From Brachypodius melanocephalos (lineage: Eukaryota > Chordata > Aves > Passeriformes > Pycnonotidae): DNA of 64,000 nt. Positions 37,231 to 49,604 of the stretch are shown here, piece by piece. The translations under genes were made by a program, and so were the position numbers. Below the pieces are notes generated by a model. That model was given only the letters and a program-made list of their open reading frames with translations, made no database searches and was not told the DNA's origin. Positions within the stretch are counted from its first letter, which is position 1. Each line of letters begins with the position of its first letter. The stretch covers positions 3,448,566 through 3,512,565 of the forward strand of contig VZSR01001685.1 of NCBI GenBank assembly GCA_013398615.1. Direction: 5' to 3'.

Positions 37231-40200
37231 AATAAGACTGGAAGATAAACGACATAAAGAAAATAGATTAATTATCCTTCTCTTACATTTATTCTGAGAT
37301 GTTAACATCTGCAATCAGTTCACCATGGTCAGCACATAGTTTTCAGGTTTTCTAGTGAAAGGAAGGGGAGAAAGAGATTAATACATCTTTGTGATATATT
37401 TACTGACTGTCTTAGCCATTTCTAAGTTAACATTTTTAGAAGGAGTAGTTTTTAAATCTCTTTTTTTGTCTGGCAATGTTGACTTCAGGTAAACGCATAA
37501 ACTCCCACTAACAGTGCATGTAAGGGTCTATAAAAATGCAAAAGGTCACTGTACACAGAGATCAGTTGAAATTGGGAGAACACACTGACATTTATAATAC
37601 ATTTATAAAACAGAAACAGTTCCTATGGAGACTATGCATGTATTTTTATAATGCAGAGTTATTTATAAAATTTTAATATGAACATTTATCTGAAATAAAT
37701 ACACTTATGGCTTGCGTAAGAAAATCCAAGCCTGCTTAATATGTAACAATATGCTGCACTCATCTCTTTCTGTGTCCACTGTGATGTAGCTGGTTTGATA
37801 ATATTGGAAATATTTCTTTAAATATCATATTTAGTTTGTTGTTGGAGTACTCACACAGTTAGATACCACATTCTCATATCTATATTCCTTCTAGATTTGT
37901 GTTTCACATGCAAGGAACCTCTCTTTAATAAAATTGTGATCATTCTCAACTGACTTTGCATTCCTGAAACCTATTATCCAGTCATGTGAAAACAGAAGAT
38001 ATACTGAAACCCTTGATGTTTCCTTAGTCTGTCAGCACCCTAGGAAAGCCAAGATCCTTTCTCCTGACCAGCCTGTCAGTGTCCTGTTCTGGGCACCCTT
38101 CACTGAACAGGAACAAGATTGGGGGGTGGTTTGACTGACTGTTCAGGGCCCAGTGTCAAAGAATAGAGACCCTCTCCCAGCTCTCCACTCTTTTACATGC
38201 TGCCAGCAATGGCCAGTGCCCTCCAAGGAGTCACATTAACAGTTTACAGAGTAATATTCTTTATAAGTAAAATTGTGACAGGATAAGGTTCAAGGATTGT
38301 TGATGATTTTATCAGCTGTAAAGTACAAATGAGTTTCCTTCTTTGCAAAGGTTTCAACAGACCCTGGCTGAGGTACCTCCAGTCTGCTCTGCTCTTCTTT
38401 TAGCCTCCCTTTGATTGTATTCTCTATGAGAGGTTAGACACGCTGATTGTATTCCATTCAAGTAGTAGTGATCATATTTTCCCCTATAGTTTCCACACCT
38501 TTATGTTTTTACTGCCAGTCAACTTCTCACAATTATGATTATGATTATTATCGTTATTATTTTACAAGCAAGAAACAAACTGCAGTTGAGTAAAGCAGTG
38601 GAACATCCAGGAACAGTTTCCTCAAGTAGGAAATAAAGAGAACAGAAATGTGCTTGATGTCTAATGTAAGTTTGTTCAATTACCAAGCCAGTATCCTAAT
38701 ATTTTGGATTTGGTCAGGACTGAGAGAAGGAGGTTCTGTTAGTGGTCAGATACTCAGGCTATCTAATACTCTGCCATGAGAGATGCAAGGGGAGTGGATC
38801 TCTTTTACTGAAGGATGCAACAAAATCAGTCTGTAAAGCTGTGTCAATTAGATGTCTTAACCTTCCAGGGCTATGCCTTCTTTTAATCATGTTAAAAAAG
38901 CACTTCATTGTCTTGATTTGCTTTTAGAAAAAAAAAAAAAACCAAAACTCCTGAGCTTTAAGATAAGTACTTCACTTGAATGTAATAGAATTCTTTTATA
39001 CTGAAAATTTGTCACTTGTAATTTCCTGGGGTTGGAAGATCTAGGAAATTTAAGCCATTTTTACAGTATAAAAGAGAAACTCTAGACTAATCTGTATTTA
39101 AAATTGTGGCACATGTGTCTGTCCAGACTGTACCTATGTGAGTAGGACAGACCCAGAGATTTCCCCTAGCAGGTTCCTACTGTGCAAAGGCCAACTGAAT
39201 GATGCTATTTGCAAGCTTGAATGCACTGTTGGTTAGCATCTGAGGTGGGTAACCAGGACAACCTAGGAACCTTCTTACAGTTCAGCCTTTTCTATGTAGG
39301 AGATGCTCTGAACATAGTTTAAAATAATATGTAACAAATGTTCATGCATATGCTGAAGTTACCATATAGGACGAGGAGACTGCTCAGTTTTAGAAAATTG
39401 CCAGAAAATCAGTTCAAGAAGTCACACCTGATCCAGGCAAAGATGTCATGTCAAAGACACTTGAAATAGGGGCCCCCCTTAACATGTTTATCCTGTTTTA
39501 GAAATTTAGTTGCTCACATGAGCACATATGCTTTCTTCATATTCACTCTGTGAATGTCTATGCAACACAAATGATGAAACCTGAAAAGTGCCTTGTGTTT
39601 TTTTATTTCGATGCACTCACCATAGATTTTTTTTTTGGAAAATATTAAATAAAGTTTTATTTTCATATAAGATTGTTGTCAATAATAATAGCCTCTTTGT
39701 TTTTCAGTTTACATTTACATAATCTCCCTATTAAACACTAATAAATGTAAAAACTTTTAATACTGAAAAATGAGATTTCAAGAAATTGATACTGTTCCCG
39801 TGTTGGTTGCTGTAGCAGTTGTTATGATCCTAGAATATATCTCTTTATTTAATTCAGAGAAGAAGATCTGTTCAATGCTTGAGCTTCATGAAAGGTTAAC
39901 TCAGGTAAAATTAACCTCTCTATATACTCCTCTATCCAATTTAGGAATGGAAAGATGAAGCAATGTAGGCTCTGCAAGATTTAGCCTATGTACTTACATA
40001 TAAATCTGAGCACTCCAAACCAGGAAGTTTTATGCACCATCACAAATCATGTTTGTGCAAACAAAAATTCTAAGCTTGCAAAAGCAGTGAGTTTAACAAC
40101 TTGATCAATGTACCAATACTGAAGCAAACACACACAAATCAGCTTTTAAATCTTAATAAAGTGTTATATTAATCTAAATGGTGTTTCAGACAAAAACTGA

Positions 40201-40972
40201 CTTCTTAGCCAGTGCTATAGAATGACATTTTGTGAATTGTTAGTTAAAACAACAAAACAAAATAATCTTGTTAAAGATATAACCTTCATTGCTCTGAAAT
40301 TAATGTAAGTAAATCCATCTGTTATGTACACACCACATGTTAAAATGGCATGTTTCATAGGGTAGTAAATCAGATATAAATCTATCTAATATGAAAGCAT
40401 GGTTCTAACATAGAGTACATGCCTAATGGACTTTGTATGAACAGAATTTCTGTTAGTTTAAGATGAATAATCCCTGATATTGTTGAGAGTGCAGTAATAA
40501 TTAGAGCATATGATTGCTGTAAAAGAATAAATAATAAATGAATGCATAAATATTTTGGTCATAAATCCCATGATCTTTCATTGCAAACTGAATGCTGAGT
40601 TTACCCTGTAGGATTCTTTACAACTTGGTCGAAGTAGGTCAAGTACTTCTTTAGGTCAAAATACCCTGCCAAAATCTAATCAGAAACTGTGTTTAAGTGC
40701 AGAGGATTTCACAAGAGAGACCAGTGAGGAGTCCCATTGACAAAAATGTTACAAGATAGGAGTGATACCACAGGTACAGATTCCTGTTATTACCAAGATA
40801 ATTTTCTTGAGTGTTTTTGTAATGTGCTTTGGTTTGTACCTACACAAATCAAGCTACACTGCTCTGCTAAGTAACAGAATGCTCAGTTCCTCCCTGACCA
40901 CACAGGTAACTTATGCTTCTGCTGAAAACTTTTACTGTTTCTGCTGGATTACTAAAAAAATGATCTATATAA
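37231..40972. other. No gene seen; unique AT-rich DNA
   Basis: About 3.7 kb without supportable features. A 15-base A-run lies near 38928-38942. A GC-richer stretch at 38030-38240 shows no recognised repeat. Confidence 0.55.
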
Positions 40973-40998
40973 TTTCTGTTAATTACAATTAACAGAAA
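40973..40998. repeat. Perfect 12-bp inverted repeat
   Basis: TTTCTGTTAATT at 40973-40984 and its exact reverse complement AATTAACAGAAA at 40987-40998, separated by only AC. The near-zero spacer makes it a quasi-palindrome. It may be a dimeric homeodomain-type TTAATT site or a mutational product. Confidence 0.9.
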
Positions 40999-41275
40999 AC
41001 ATCTATTATCTCAAAATGGATTGCAGCACTCAGTGTCCATGAAGACAGTATATGTGATTGACACTTAAAACAAGTTTCAAACAAGTTTTAAAAAAAGCAT
41101 TAAAACAAGTTGTAAAGCCATTATGAAAAGGTATTTGATGAAGTAAGAGATCTCAAAAGGTATTTTTCTCTATTTTTTAGTATGAATCTTCTACCAGTCA
41201 TCTGAATTCAGAAAAGGATCACTGTTGTATCAAGTTTTTCTCACCAGAAATAAGAGAAATGGAAATTCAAATACA
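40999..41275. other. Unique DNA
   Basis: Nothing recognised apart from a few short AACAAGTTT repeats near 41070-41110. Confidence 0.5.
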
Positions 41276-41417
41276 TCTCTTCTCTCTTCTCTTCTCTTCT
41301 CTTCTCTTCTCTTCTCTTCTCTTCTCTTCTCTTCTCTTCTCTTCTCTTCTCTTCTCTTCTCTTCTCTTCTCTTCTCTTCTCTTCTCTTCTCTTCTCTTCT
41401 CTTCTCTTCTCTTCTCC
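41276..41417 (+). repeat. (CTCTT)n pentanucleotide array, 142 bp pure pyrimidine
   Basis: About 27 copies of CTCTT with almost no interruption; the plus strand is pure pyrimidine across 142 bases. A 5-bp unit with no stop codon in any phase makes several reading frames open on both strands (Leu-Leu-Phe-Ser-Ser and Arg-Glu-Glu-Lys-Arg repeats); these are not genes. Long mirror-symmetric purine/pyrimidine tracts can form triplex DNA. Confidence 0.98.
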
Positions 41418-42929
41418 ACTGACCTATGGGCATATATTGCTCTCATCAGAGTAACAGATAACCACAGGAAGCATCTGTAATTAGAAAATTTGAGACTCAT
41501 CAGTTCTGCTGTTTCAGGAGACAATTTATTAATATAACTGTCAATTTGTTAATTTAACTCATCACTGAGCTGGCATTGCAATGTAGCCGAAAAATTGATA
41601 GCTTTATAAAATTTCATCTTGGGAAGAGCTGCTCAAAATGTGAAAATTTAAGCCATATGACTTTAATTAGTCACAAATTTGATCCCTTTCTTTAACAGGA
41701 TAATCATATTAACAGAAATTATACCTTATTTAATTGATTTTTAGGAAACACTCCATTTCCAAATATTGTATCTGAAAAATTAATCTGAAAATACAACAAA
41801 TAATGCTTGTGAAAGATATATCAAAGGCTAGAGATGACCATATGAGTCACAAGCTACTTAAATTTCACATGTTAACTTCAATCACACTCATTTAGAATTT
41901 TTCATCAAAGTAAACATACCTTTCAGATATATGGGTCTACATGGACTTAACACTTAGGGACAATTAAAGCTAAAAGTTCTTGGATGCTGGAATCCACATG
42001 GAGAAGGCAATCTTACATTCCAAAGTCTCTTATGGATGAGCCATATGTACAGAGCTCAAAATGCCTTACTACTCACATTAATGTCTTATTTATGGGCCTA
42101 ATTACTTAATTAATATGGAAAATTCTAGTAAAAACAATATTAAAATTGCTACACAAAATGTTTCTAATGCCTCTGCCTTTTTTCTTGGTGTTCTGCCCAT
42201 CATTCCCTTATCCCCAGTGCATGGCCAACAGGTTCAGTCTTTCTCAGAAAAGAAGGAAGGAAGTATTCAAACAGGTATCTTTTTGGGTGGTAGCATGATA
42301 CATGACAGTACTGTCTTGTTTCTCAGCATTGGATCTGCTTTGGGCTATTTTTTATTTTTTCTTAGCAATCTTCATCCTTGACATGGGTTATCATATGGAG
42401 ATTTATAATTCCACCTGTCCTCCAATTCTATATTATCATAAACCAAATGCCTATTGAAGGTATTTAGAGAGATTCATTAAAAACATGTTAGAAAATAGCC
42501 ACTTGATAACAATGGTAAAAACAAATGAGATCTAGCTCAAGCAAAATAAGTACAGAAAATCCTTGAGACCTTGAAAGACCAGGTTAATAGATCCGTAGTC
42601 TTCTGCTAGTAAGAGCAAAATCATATTTTCGTGGATAGAGCAGTATGTTCTCTGTTGATGGCATAAGCTTAAGAGACTTAAATTAATAACGATGCCAGAT
42701 GCTACCAATTTCTCTGTGTCTAAGTGTCCTATGTCCTAAATTGGGATATTGGTACTGCCTTACCTCAGATATTAAAAATTAAAATAACATAATCTATAAT
42801 AAGAGCCCTATGGATGTATTTCATAAATTTCTGACTTAGGAAACACAATCAACTAAAAGCAATGCGTGCAAACAGAGTTAGATTTCTTTCAAGAGCACAT
42901 TTCAGGAAAGATGATCTCTTTTAGAGTGA
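41418..42929. other. No gene seen; unique DNA
   Basis: AT-rich DNA without recognised repeats. The 88-codon frame at 42115-42381 has no motif and no splice context and is not called. Confidence 0.55.
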
Positions 42930-43119
42930 ACTCATCCTGCTGTGAAGGCAAGGGAGGAACAGAGAAGAGCAACTAAGAGCAGCCCTTATAATGGAGCAGC
43001 AGTCTCATGAAGAGAGACTTACAAAACCAGGACTCTGCAGAGTGGAAAATGGGGAGACAGAGGTGGCAGGATTTATTCAGATTTACAGAAGTAAATCAGG
43101 GATATATTATATAATCTGG
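42930..43119 (+). mobile_element. Old CR1 LINE fragment, part before inserted LTR
   Basis: Diverged similarity to the 3' region of an older amniote CR1 family. Recognisable are GCAGCAGTCTCATGAAGAG near 42999-43017, AGACTTACAAAACCAGGACT near 43015-43034, and the GATTTATTCAGATTTACAG equivalent of the family's TATAAAATCATGAG-like block. It is interrupted at 43120 by an LTR and continues at 43699. Confidence 0.7.
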
Positions 43120-43698
43120 TGCTGGTTATAGCTAGGGTAGAGTTAATTTTCTTTATAGTAGCTGGTATGGGGCTGTTTTGGATTTATGCTGAACACAGAG
43201 TCGATAATATAAAGATATTTTTGGTTTTGCTGAGAAGGGCTTACAGAGACACAAGATCTTTTCTGGTTTTTGTGGTGCCCCTCTGGTGAGGAACCCAGGG
43301 GTGCATGAGACACACAGCCAGGACAGGAAACCCAAACTGCCTGAAGGGATATTCCAGACCACATGACATCATTCTTAGGATATAAAGTGGGGGGAAGAAG
43401 CAGGAAAGGAGACATGTTTGGAGTGATGGTGTTTTCTTCCACAGTCACTGTTACCTCTGAGGAGGCCCTGCTGTCATGAGGATGGATGAACACCTGCCTG
43501 CCCGTGGGAAGCACGGAATTAATTCCTTGTTTTGCTTTGCTTGTATGCTTGGGTTTTGCTTTCACTGTTAAACTCTCTATATCTGAATCCATGAGATTTC
43601 TAGCTTTTACCCTTCCAATTTTCTGCCCAGTCCTGCTGGTGAGAGAGTGAACAAGGGGCTGCGTGAGGCTTGTTTAATGGCTGGGTTAAACCCCAATA
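43120..43698 (+). mobile_element. ERVL-type solo LTR, about 580 bp, nested in CR1
   Basis: Begins TGCTGGTTATAGCTAGGG, then GTAGAGTTAATTTTCTTTAT, a very common avian ERVL LTR start. In order follow TAGCTGGTATGGGGCTG, GATATTCCAGACCACATGAC, a TATA box (TATAAAG, 43381-43387), GTTTGGAGTGATGGTG, GAACACCTGCCTGCCCGTGG, CCTTGTTTTGCTTTGC and the end GGCTGGGTTAAACCCC. These cover U3, R and U5 completely. The terminal bases near 43698 are diverged from the usual CA, and I could not confirm the 5-bp duplication expected for ERVL. No internal sequence is attached, so it is solo. The 149-codon minus-strand frame within it is not a gene. Confidence 0.92.
43381..43387 (+). promoter_or_regulatory. TATA box of the 43-kb ERVL LTR
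   Basis: TATAAAG in the expected U3 position, about 260 bases from the LTR start. Present function is unknown. Confidence 0.55.
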
Positions 43699-43925
43699 AA
43701 TGCAAAAGGAGGATTGTTCTTCACATCCTAAAATACAAGAGCTAAGAATCACTTTAAAGGCTATTTGGAGATTAGTTTATGGTTAATAAAAGAAAGTATT
43801 TCCCTAAAGAGTAAGTAAGGTATTTCTAGAGTTTTATGCCACAGGAGGCTGCAGAGGCACACAGTATCTTCAGATTCAAGAAGGGACAAGAGAAATATTT
43901 AGACAAGTTCCTAAAAATCCCAGGC
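43699..43925 (+). mobile_element. Old CR1 LINE fragment, part after inserted LTR
   Basis: Continuation of the old CR1. TTGTTCTTCACATCCTAAAA near 43715-43734 and TACAAGAGCTAAGAATCAC near 43735-43753 correspond to the family's conserved block about an element dropped at the same place. GAAAGTATTTCCCTAAAGAG, TTTTATGCCACAGGAGGCTG and AAGGGACAAGAGAAATATTT then follow in the family's order. The family assignment is from memory and the divergence is high. Confidence 0.72.
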
Positions 43926-45107
43926 TTGCATGTCCTCCCAAAATAGCATTTTCTATTGCAAGTGTCCAAGGCAGAATTCAGACTAGGCAGGGCAGTAATG
44001 CCTTATATTCTTAGATATTGACTCTGAATTCCAAACATCTTCTTCATTTCATCCTCTGGCTTGGGAAGCTGTGACTCAGTCATCCTCAGTCCCCCAGGGC
44101 CCTTCCAAGTGAGTCATTCCTGTGTGTATCATAAAGATTTGTATCAAACCTTGAGCTCTGAGTGTGTGACCACAACTGCTGAGTGTGATCTGGATGCACA
44201 CAACTCCAGTGAAGTGAGCACTCAAACTTTCATCTTACATTCTAACCTGGAAAGTTAAAAGACAAGATGAAAACAGCTGCCACAGGTTCCCTTGAGGCTA
44301 TAAGCTCTATCTTTTAAGTTTTGACCAGAACATTCAATTCTTTTCAAAGAAAAGGTCTGAAATTTTAAAGCAAATGCAGCTGCATGATTCAATAAGAAAT
44401 ACTTAAATACTATGGCAGTTTAATGTCAGAGCAGTTACTGCAAATTGTCAGAGAAAAGAATTTATGTAAAGCAGAAGCTTTAAATCAAATTATCCAGGGA
44501 GTTAATCTTACAAAACTGTATCTTTAAACTCCATGTATACACATCCTCCTGAAAGCCACAACTTAAGATGATTTTCAGCCAACCTTAGATTCTGAAGGCT
44601 CATGAGCCCTGGAGGATTACATGACTATTTGAAATTTAATTTTCCTGATGTTCTTGTCCTATTGGTTTGTCATAACACCACCACCATGCAAAGATAAGGA
44701 AAGCACTCAAATGCACAACAAACCAATTTAGCAAAACTAATGATCACAATCTACTTTTAACCTTATCTGTGGAAAATCATTCTCTTCCGAAATCCCTGTT
44801 ATTGCACCACTTCAGGCAAACAGTAGATCAAGATACAGATTGATTTTAGTCACACTTTTGTTCCACAAAACCTCTTCAAAAAGGTCTCTCTGTTGGGTTC
44901 ATCAATTCAATTGTAAAATCTTCCTATTATGGACTAATACATAAGAAGATGGGACTGAATTAAAATACAATTCAGGAGTTCTCAGGAAAACAGTTACGGT
45001 ATTCCATATACTACAGAGAGGAACCACTTAGTAGCCAAGCTGCATTTAAACTATATGTTAATAAGATTTAAAATACATAATTATATGTTGATTCTCTGTT
45101 GGATTTT
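43926..45107. other. No gene seen; unique DNA
   Basis: No recognised repeat or gene. A 65-codon frame at 44061-44258 is rich in Ser and Thr but has no supporting context. Confidence 0.5.
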
Positions 45108-45158
45108 GGTGGTTTCTTGAATCCTTTGATGGTTTGTTGAATCCTTTGGTGGTTTGTG
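45108..45158 (+). repeat. 20-bp tandem repeat, 2.5 copies
   Basis: GGTGGTTTCTTGAATCCTTT at 45108-45127, GATGGTTTGTTGAATCCTTT at 45128-45147, then a partial GGTGGTTTGTG. The copies differ at two positions. Confidence 0.9.
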
Positions 45159-45705
45159 TTTTGTGAGCTTTTAAACTTCATTAGGCACATTCTGTGTGTA
45201 AATAACTCAAATCTGGTCCATATCTGTTTTATAACATCCTGTAACTTTTTATGATTTTTCACAACATCACACATACATATTTTCCCTGCACAAATAAGGT
45301 CATAGCAAAGCATGTTGTTCTGTGCTATGATAGTATCTCAAGACTAACAGTATCTGGAGACAAGTTGTCTCTTTGTGCAGGATTGCATAATTTCTTGTAT
45401 TTTGTTGTACTGTCCACAGGGATCTTTAGTGAAAAATTGTATCAACTGAGTGCCCACCTCCATTCCTGTGCTTTTGAAAATCATGCATATATGATTATGG
45501 TCCTGTTTATTTTTTAGTCACATTTTAAAAGGCTTGTGAGTTTGTGCATCAGCATTTGTTACTTTTTTTATTCTCTAAATAACCTCCCCTGTCTGTTTCA
45601 TGATACAGAATTGCAACTTCTGAACCAGAAATATCTGGTATTCACCTTCCATCAAGCCCTTTCTATTTCTGAGCACTCTTGTGAGCTGGAAAAAATTAGT
45701 TATCT

Positions 45706-45800
45706 GGGGGGGGTTGTTGTTGTTTGTTTGTTTTGGGGGTTTTTGGGGGGGGGTTGGGTGGGGTTTTTTTTGGTTTGGTTTTTTGGAGTTTTTGGGTTTT
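45706..45800 (+). repeat. G/T-rich tract with G-quadruplex potential
   Basis: G-runs of 8 (45706-45713), 5 (45735-45739), 9 (45745-45753), 3 (45756-45758) and 4 (45760-45763) are separated by short T-rich loops, with more GGG at 45794. Four or more close G-runs meet the usual intramolecular quadruplex rule on the plus strand. It is the opposite-strand form of the A/C-rich tracts seen elsewhere in the window. Confidence 0.88.
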
Positions 45801-48800
45801 TTTGTTTTGTTTTGCTTTTTTTTTCACAAGTACTTACACATAAATAAGACTGGAACATTTTTAGAAGACAGTAAATTATAATTGTATTTACCTTGTCTGA
45901 CATCCCATCTCCTAAATGCATTTAGTTTTCAGAAGAAACAAAGTGGCCCACCGGCCAGCAAGAAACCAAGTCAGTTCTGGCAAAGCAAATCAAAACATTT
46001 ATGTTTATCTTGTTTTATACTAGCTTGAAACGTAACTCGTAAGTTTGGGGTGAGATTAAAGCTTTATCAGAAGAATTCACTATTACACGTGTCATTTACA
46101 AAACAGAAATTTTAATACTTCACTACATTGAGTAAAAGATGCAAGGCAGTTAAAATATTTGCTGATTAGAAAGACATTCTGTAAATATGGTAGGTTACTG
46201 TATTTATTTTTTGATATTTTTTGATTTTTTTAATATATACTATACTTTTTATACATACTATATATTTCCACATGTATAGTACAAGTAAAAAACCCAGAAA
46301 CTTGGCTGTTAAATTATTACCTTGCAACACATCTGAAGGTTTTTAAGGTTTCTGATCATCCTCTCCTAAAATGTGATAGTATAATATCAAGAAAAATTGT
46401 CCCTTCCTTTCTAAGGCTTTTTCTCTTTTCAGCCTAGAGTTTTAAATAGCTGTATGCTACCTAGGTTTCTTACTCTCACCTTTCTTCTGAAATAGCTATG
46501 AGGTATAACAGTAGGGATGTTAGAAATGACAAATTCCCATCCTTTTCAAGGTTAAGAATTTTTTTTTTTTTTTTTTTGTATAATGGCTCAATGAGGCTAC
46601 TCATATATATATACCAGAAAATAGGAAAACTGTATTCCCCAAATACTTGCACACATCAATAATTTCAGTGAATTATTTATCTCAAACCTGAGGTGGAATT
46701 TTATCATTATTTGATATACCCAGTGGTAGCTGAGGAAATAGAGGAACAGTGTCTGAAACCAGAAGAAGGCATTTATCTGATATACATCCTCAGCCTTTTT
46801 CTTATATCCATAAATTTACAGTCACACACAGATATATTCACTGAAACGCATTCTTGCAGCTTGAACAGTGACTAGAAAACACAACAATCTTCAGTCTGAA
46901 AGTAGGGCTTCACTGCATTTTGTGATGTAGTGAATGCTTAGTACAGTGCAGATATCAGTGTGATTTAAGCTTCAATTTTGTCTCCTCCCTGCAGTTCAAA
47001 AAAATCTTCCTCCCTTCCCCCTGTTTTCTTACAAGACAGTATGAGTAGTATATTGTTCCATTTTTTGGAAATGATAAGCTAGTTGCTGATACTTTGAATA
47101 CAGACATTAATTAGCATTTCCATAGCAGTGTAAACAGCAGTGGAGATAATGAACATCAAGATTAGCAATACACATTACAGACATGAGTCCATGATTACAC
47201 CTTAATAACATGCAAACAAACAGTCTTCAAGTAGGCAAAAGATGCTGTGGAATAACAGATTTCTCCAGACTATAAACTGGATAAGGCAAGTACTGCACTT
47301 GTTCACACCACATAGACAGCACAGTTTTACCTAGCAGGCTATCTTGCAGAGGAAAGTTTCAAAAGACATGGCTGGAAAAATACAATCTATAACCATAAAT
47401 ATTTCTCCATCACATCTAGACTTTCAGCAGACATTGCTTTTTTGTGATCATGTGACACATTGGCTGAAAATAGTAAATGTCAGTCTGCTGAAATATGTGA
47501 TGTTGTGGGATATCCAAATTAATAGGACAAATCCCAGAAAAATATATGCATCTTTCCTCATTACTATAATCTCACTGGGTGCTGGCTACATTTCAAGAGC
47601 CAGTCAAAACACTTCGTCCAAATAGGATTTTTCAAATTAACCTACTTTAGTTTATTCACAGCCTGATTAAACAGATAATTAAAAGTTACAGATGCATAGC
47701 AGTATTAAATTACTGTGGCTTAAGTGCATTTGTGAGAAAGATTATTAGGCTTTGAGATGTTGGCAAGGACTCATGTGGTTAGGACAGTGAAGATCCACCA
47801 AGGTTCAATATTTTGCTGTCTTCAACACATTTTTCCTGAATTTCTTTTCATTAATTTAAGCAACAATAGGAAACCCACAGTACTTGTCAAACCAGTATGA
47901 GGTTAGTAGGCTTTGGGTTTGAATCATTCCTCACCACGGTCCACCAATGAAAAAGTGTGTATATCTCTATTCACAATATAGTCTCTGCAGCTGAATAATT
48001 CCATTTAACTCTACAGGAAACTGACTTGTCTTCAAACATTTCCTACATTCTGCAGATACTTGTTAAGAAATAATGACAGAAATTGGCCTTTATTACTGCA
48101 GTTCAAAGACAAGACTCAGAGATAAAGTGGGTAACTCCAAATTTTCAGCTTCTGTGATGTTAGCCTACAGAAAAGGCTGGTAATTGGGATCCACAGGATT
48201 CTACTTTCTGCAAAACAGCAGCAGAGAAACTCCAACACAGACACAGATTTGGACTGACACAAAAAGTAATGTGCTTACAACGCTTTTTAAAATTCATTTG
48301 GTACCGATTGCAGAGCAAAGATTTCTTCCTGACTACTCTTTCTGAAAATACTGACTGACTTCCATATTTATTCTTTTGATTTCTGAAATCCTCAAACTGA
48401 CTGTTTGCCTTATTTAGCTGAGAAGATGATTCTTTTTCTATCTATTTTTCAAACACTTGTCAAGAGTAAGAAATACAGAAATTTAAAGCATAAAATGATT
48501 GAATGAACCATCCAAAAGTTTGAAATATGGGTCTAGACAACACTTTTAAGTGGTAAGCAGGAAAACTTCTTCGGAGTTATTTCCTTATTACTTGGACACT
48601 TTTACATGTTTGTGAACTAAATTGCAATTTTAGGTGTAAAAGTGTATAAAATAAGTCAAGAAACAGCTAATTAAAAGAGCATATCTGTCAAAATATCAAT
48701 TTGCTTTGCTTTGCCGTTTGCTAAAATACGATTCAGAAAACAAGAAATCTCTTGTGGAATTTCATGGTATGGAGAGCTTTACATTTCATATGCAGATTTT

Positions 48801-49075
48801 GTTCTACAGGAGAGCAAAACAAAGTCTTGATAGAACTGATTAATCTGTAGTTATGGCCTTCTGTAGGCTGATAGATAGTGCTAACATCTGCCAAAGACTG
48901 ATAGTGGTCTCTCTTCCAGTTTAGGTAACCATGGTGGGGTTAAGGCCTGCCTGGGGACTCAGGAGGTGACAAATGGCAGCCCTTGAAGGGAGCTGGGGGT
49001 GGGAGGCAACTGTGCAACTCTATGGCTTTAGCTCAAAGTCTCTGAGAGGGAACCTTGGACTGTGAGAAACAAAGG
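45801..49075. other. No gene seen; unique DNA
   Basis: AT-rich sequence with a 19-base T-run at 46559-46577. A GC-richer patch at 48920-49060 has no recognised family. Confidence 0.5.
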
Positions 49076-49094
49076 AAAAAAAAAAAAAAAAAAA
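49076..49094 (+). repeat. Poly-A run, 19 bp
   Basis: Nineteen A followed by ACTAAACCAAACGACCC-like A/C-rich DNA. No retrocopy is evident to its left. Confidence 0.9.
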
Positions 49095-49534
49095 CTAAAC
49101 CAAACGACCCAATGAAAACTCCTACACATATACAAATAGCCCAAAGCAGAGAGGGAGGAAGAATGCCTCATGTTGAACTTCACATATATATATCAGAAGG
49201 AGAAGCTGAGGATGTTTATAACTTGGCAGAATAGTGCCTCTCATTCATGAAGGAGAGACAAAATGCCAGTTAAAACATGTGGAATGTGGACATACACCAG
49301 AGGAAGAGACAGACAGTAATCACTGGGTAATCATTTTAACTATGTTAGTAGTGGGGCTTTCCTGTGCTCATTAAACAATTCAGATGAGTGATGAATTATT
49401 GATTTCATATATGTGGTATGCCCCTAGAAAACTTTTGAGAACAAATATTGACACTGAGATGTGACTGGACATAAAAAAAGAATATTAAAATTAACCACAG
49501 TTTTCCATTGTCAAAATGGCACTGATTCAGACAT

Positions 49535-49604
49535 AAAAATTCCCTGTCATAAACCTAAACATAAAGGCCAAAAATTCCCTGTCATAAACCTAAACATAAA
49601 GGCC
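49535..49604 (+). repeat. Perfect 35-bp tandem duplication
   Basis: Two identical 35-base copies (49535-49569 and 49570-49604) starting AAAAATTCCCTG and ending AAAGGCC, followed by a few more matching bases. Perfect identity points to a recent slippage or duplication event, or to an assembly error. Confidence 0.95.

Noticed and set aside
41225..41524. Open frames on both strands encoding LLFSS and REEKR repeats
   Set aside because: They are translations of a stop-free pentanucleotide microsatellite, open on both strands, with no conserved domain.
43143..43592. 149-codon minus-strand open frame, the longest in the window
   Set aside because: Antisense to the complete ERVL-type LTR at 43120-43698 and explained by it.
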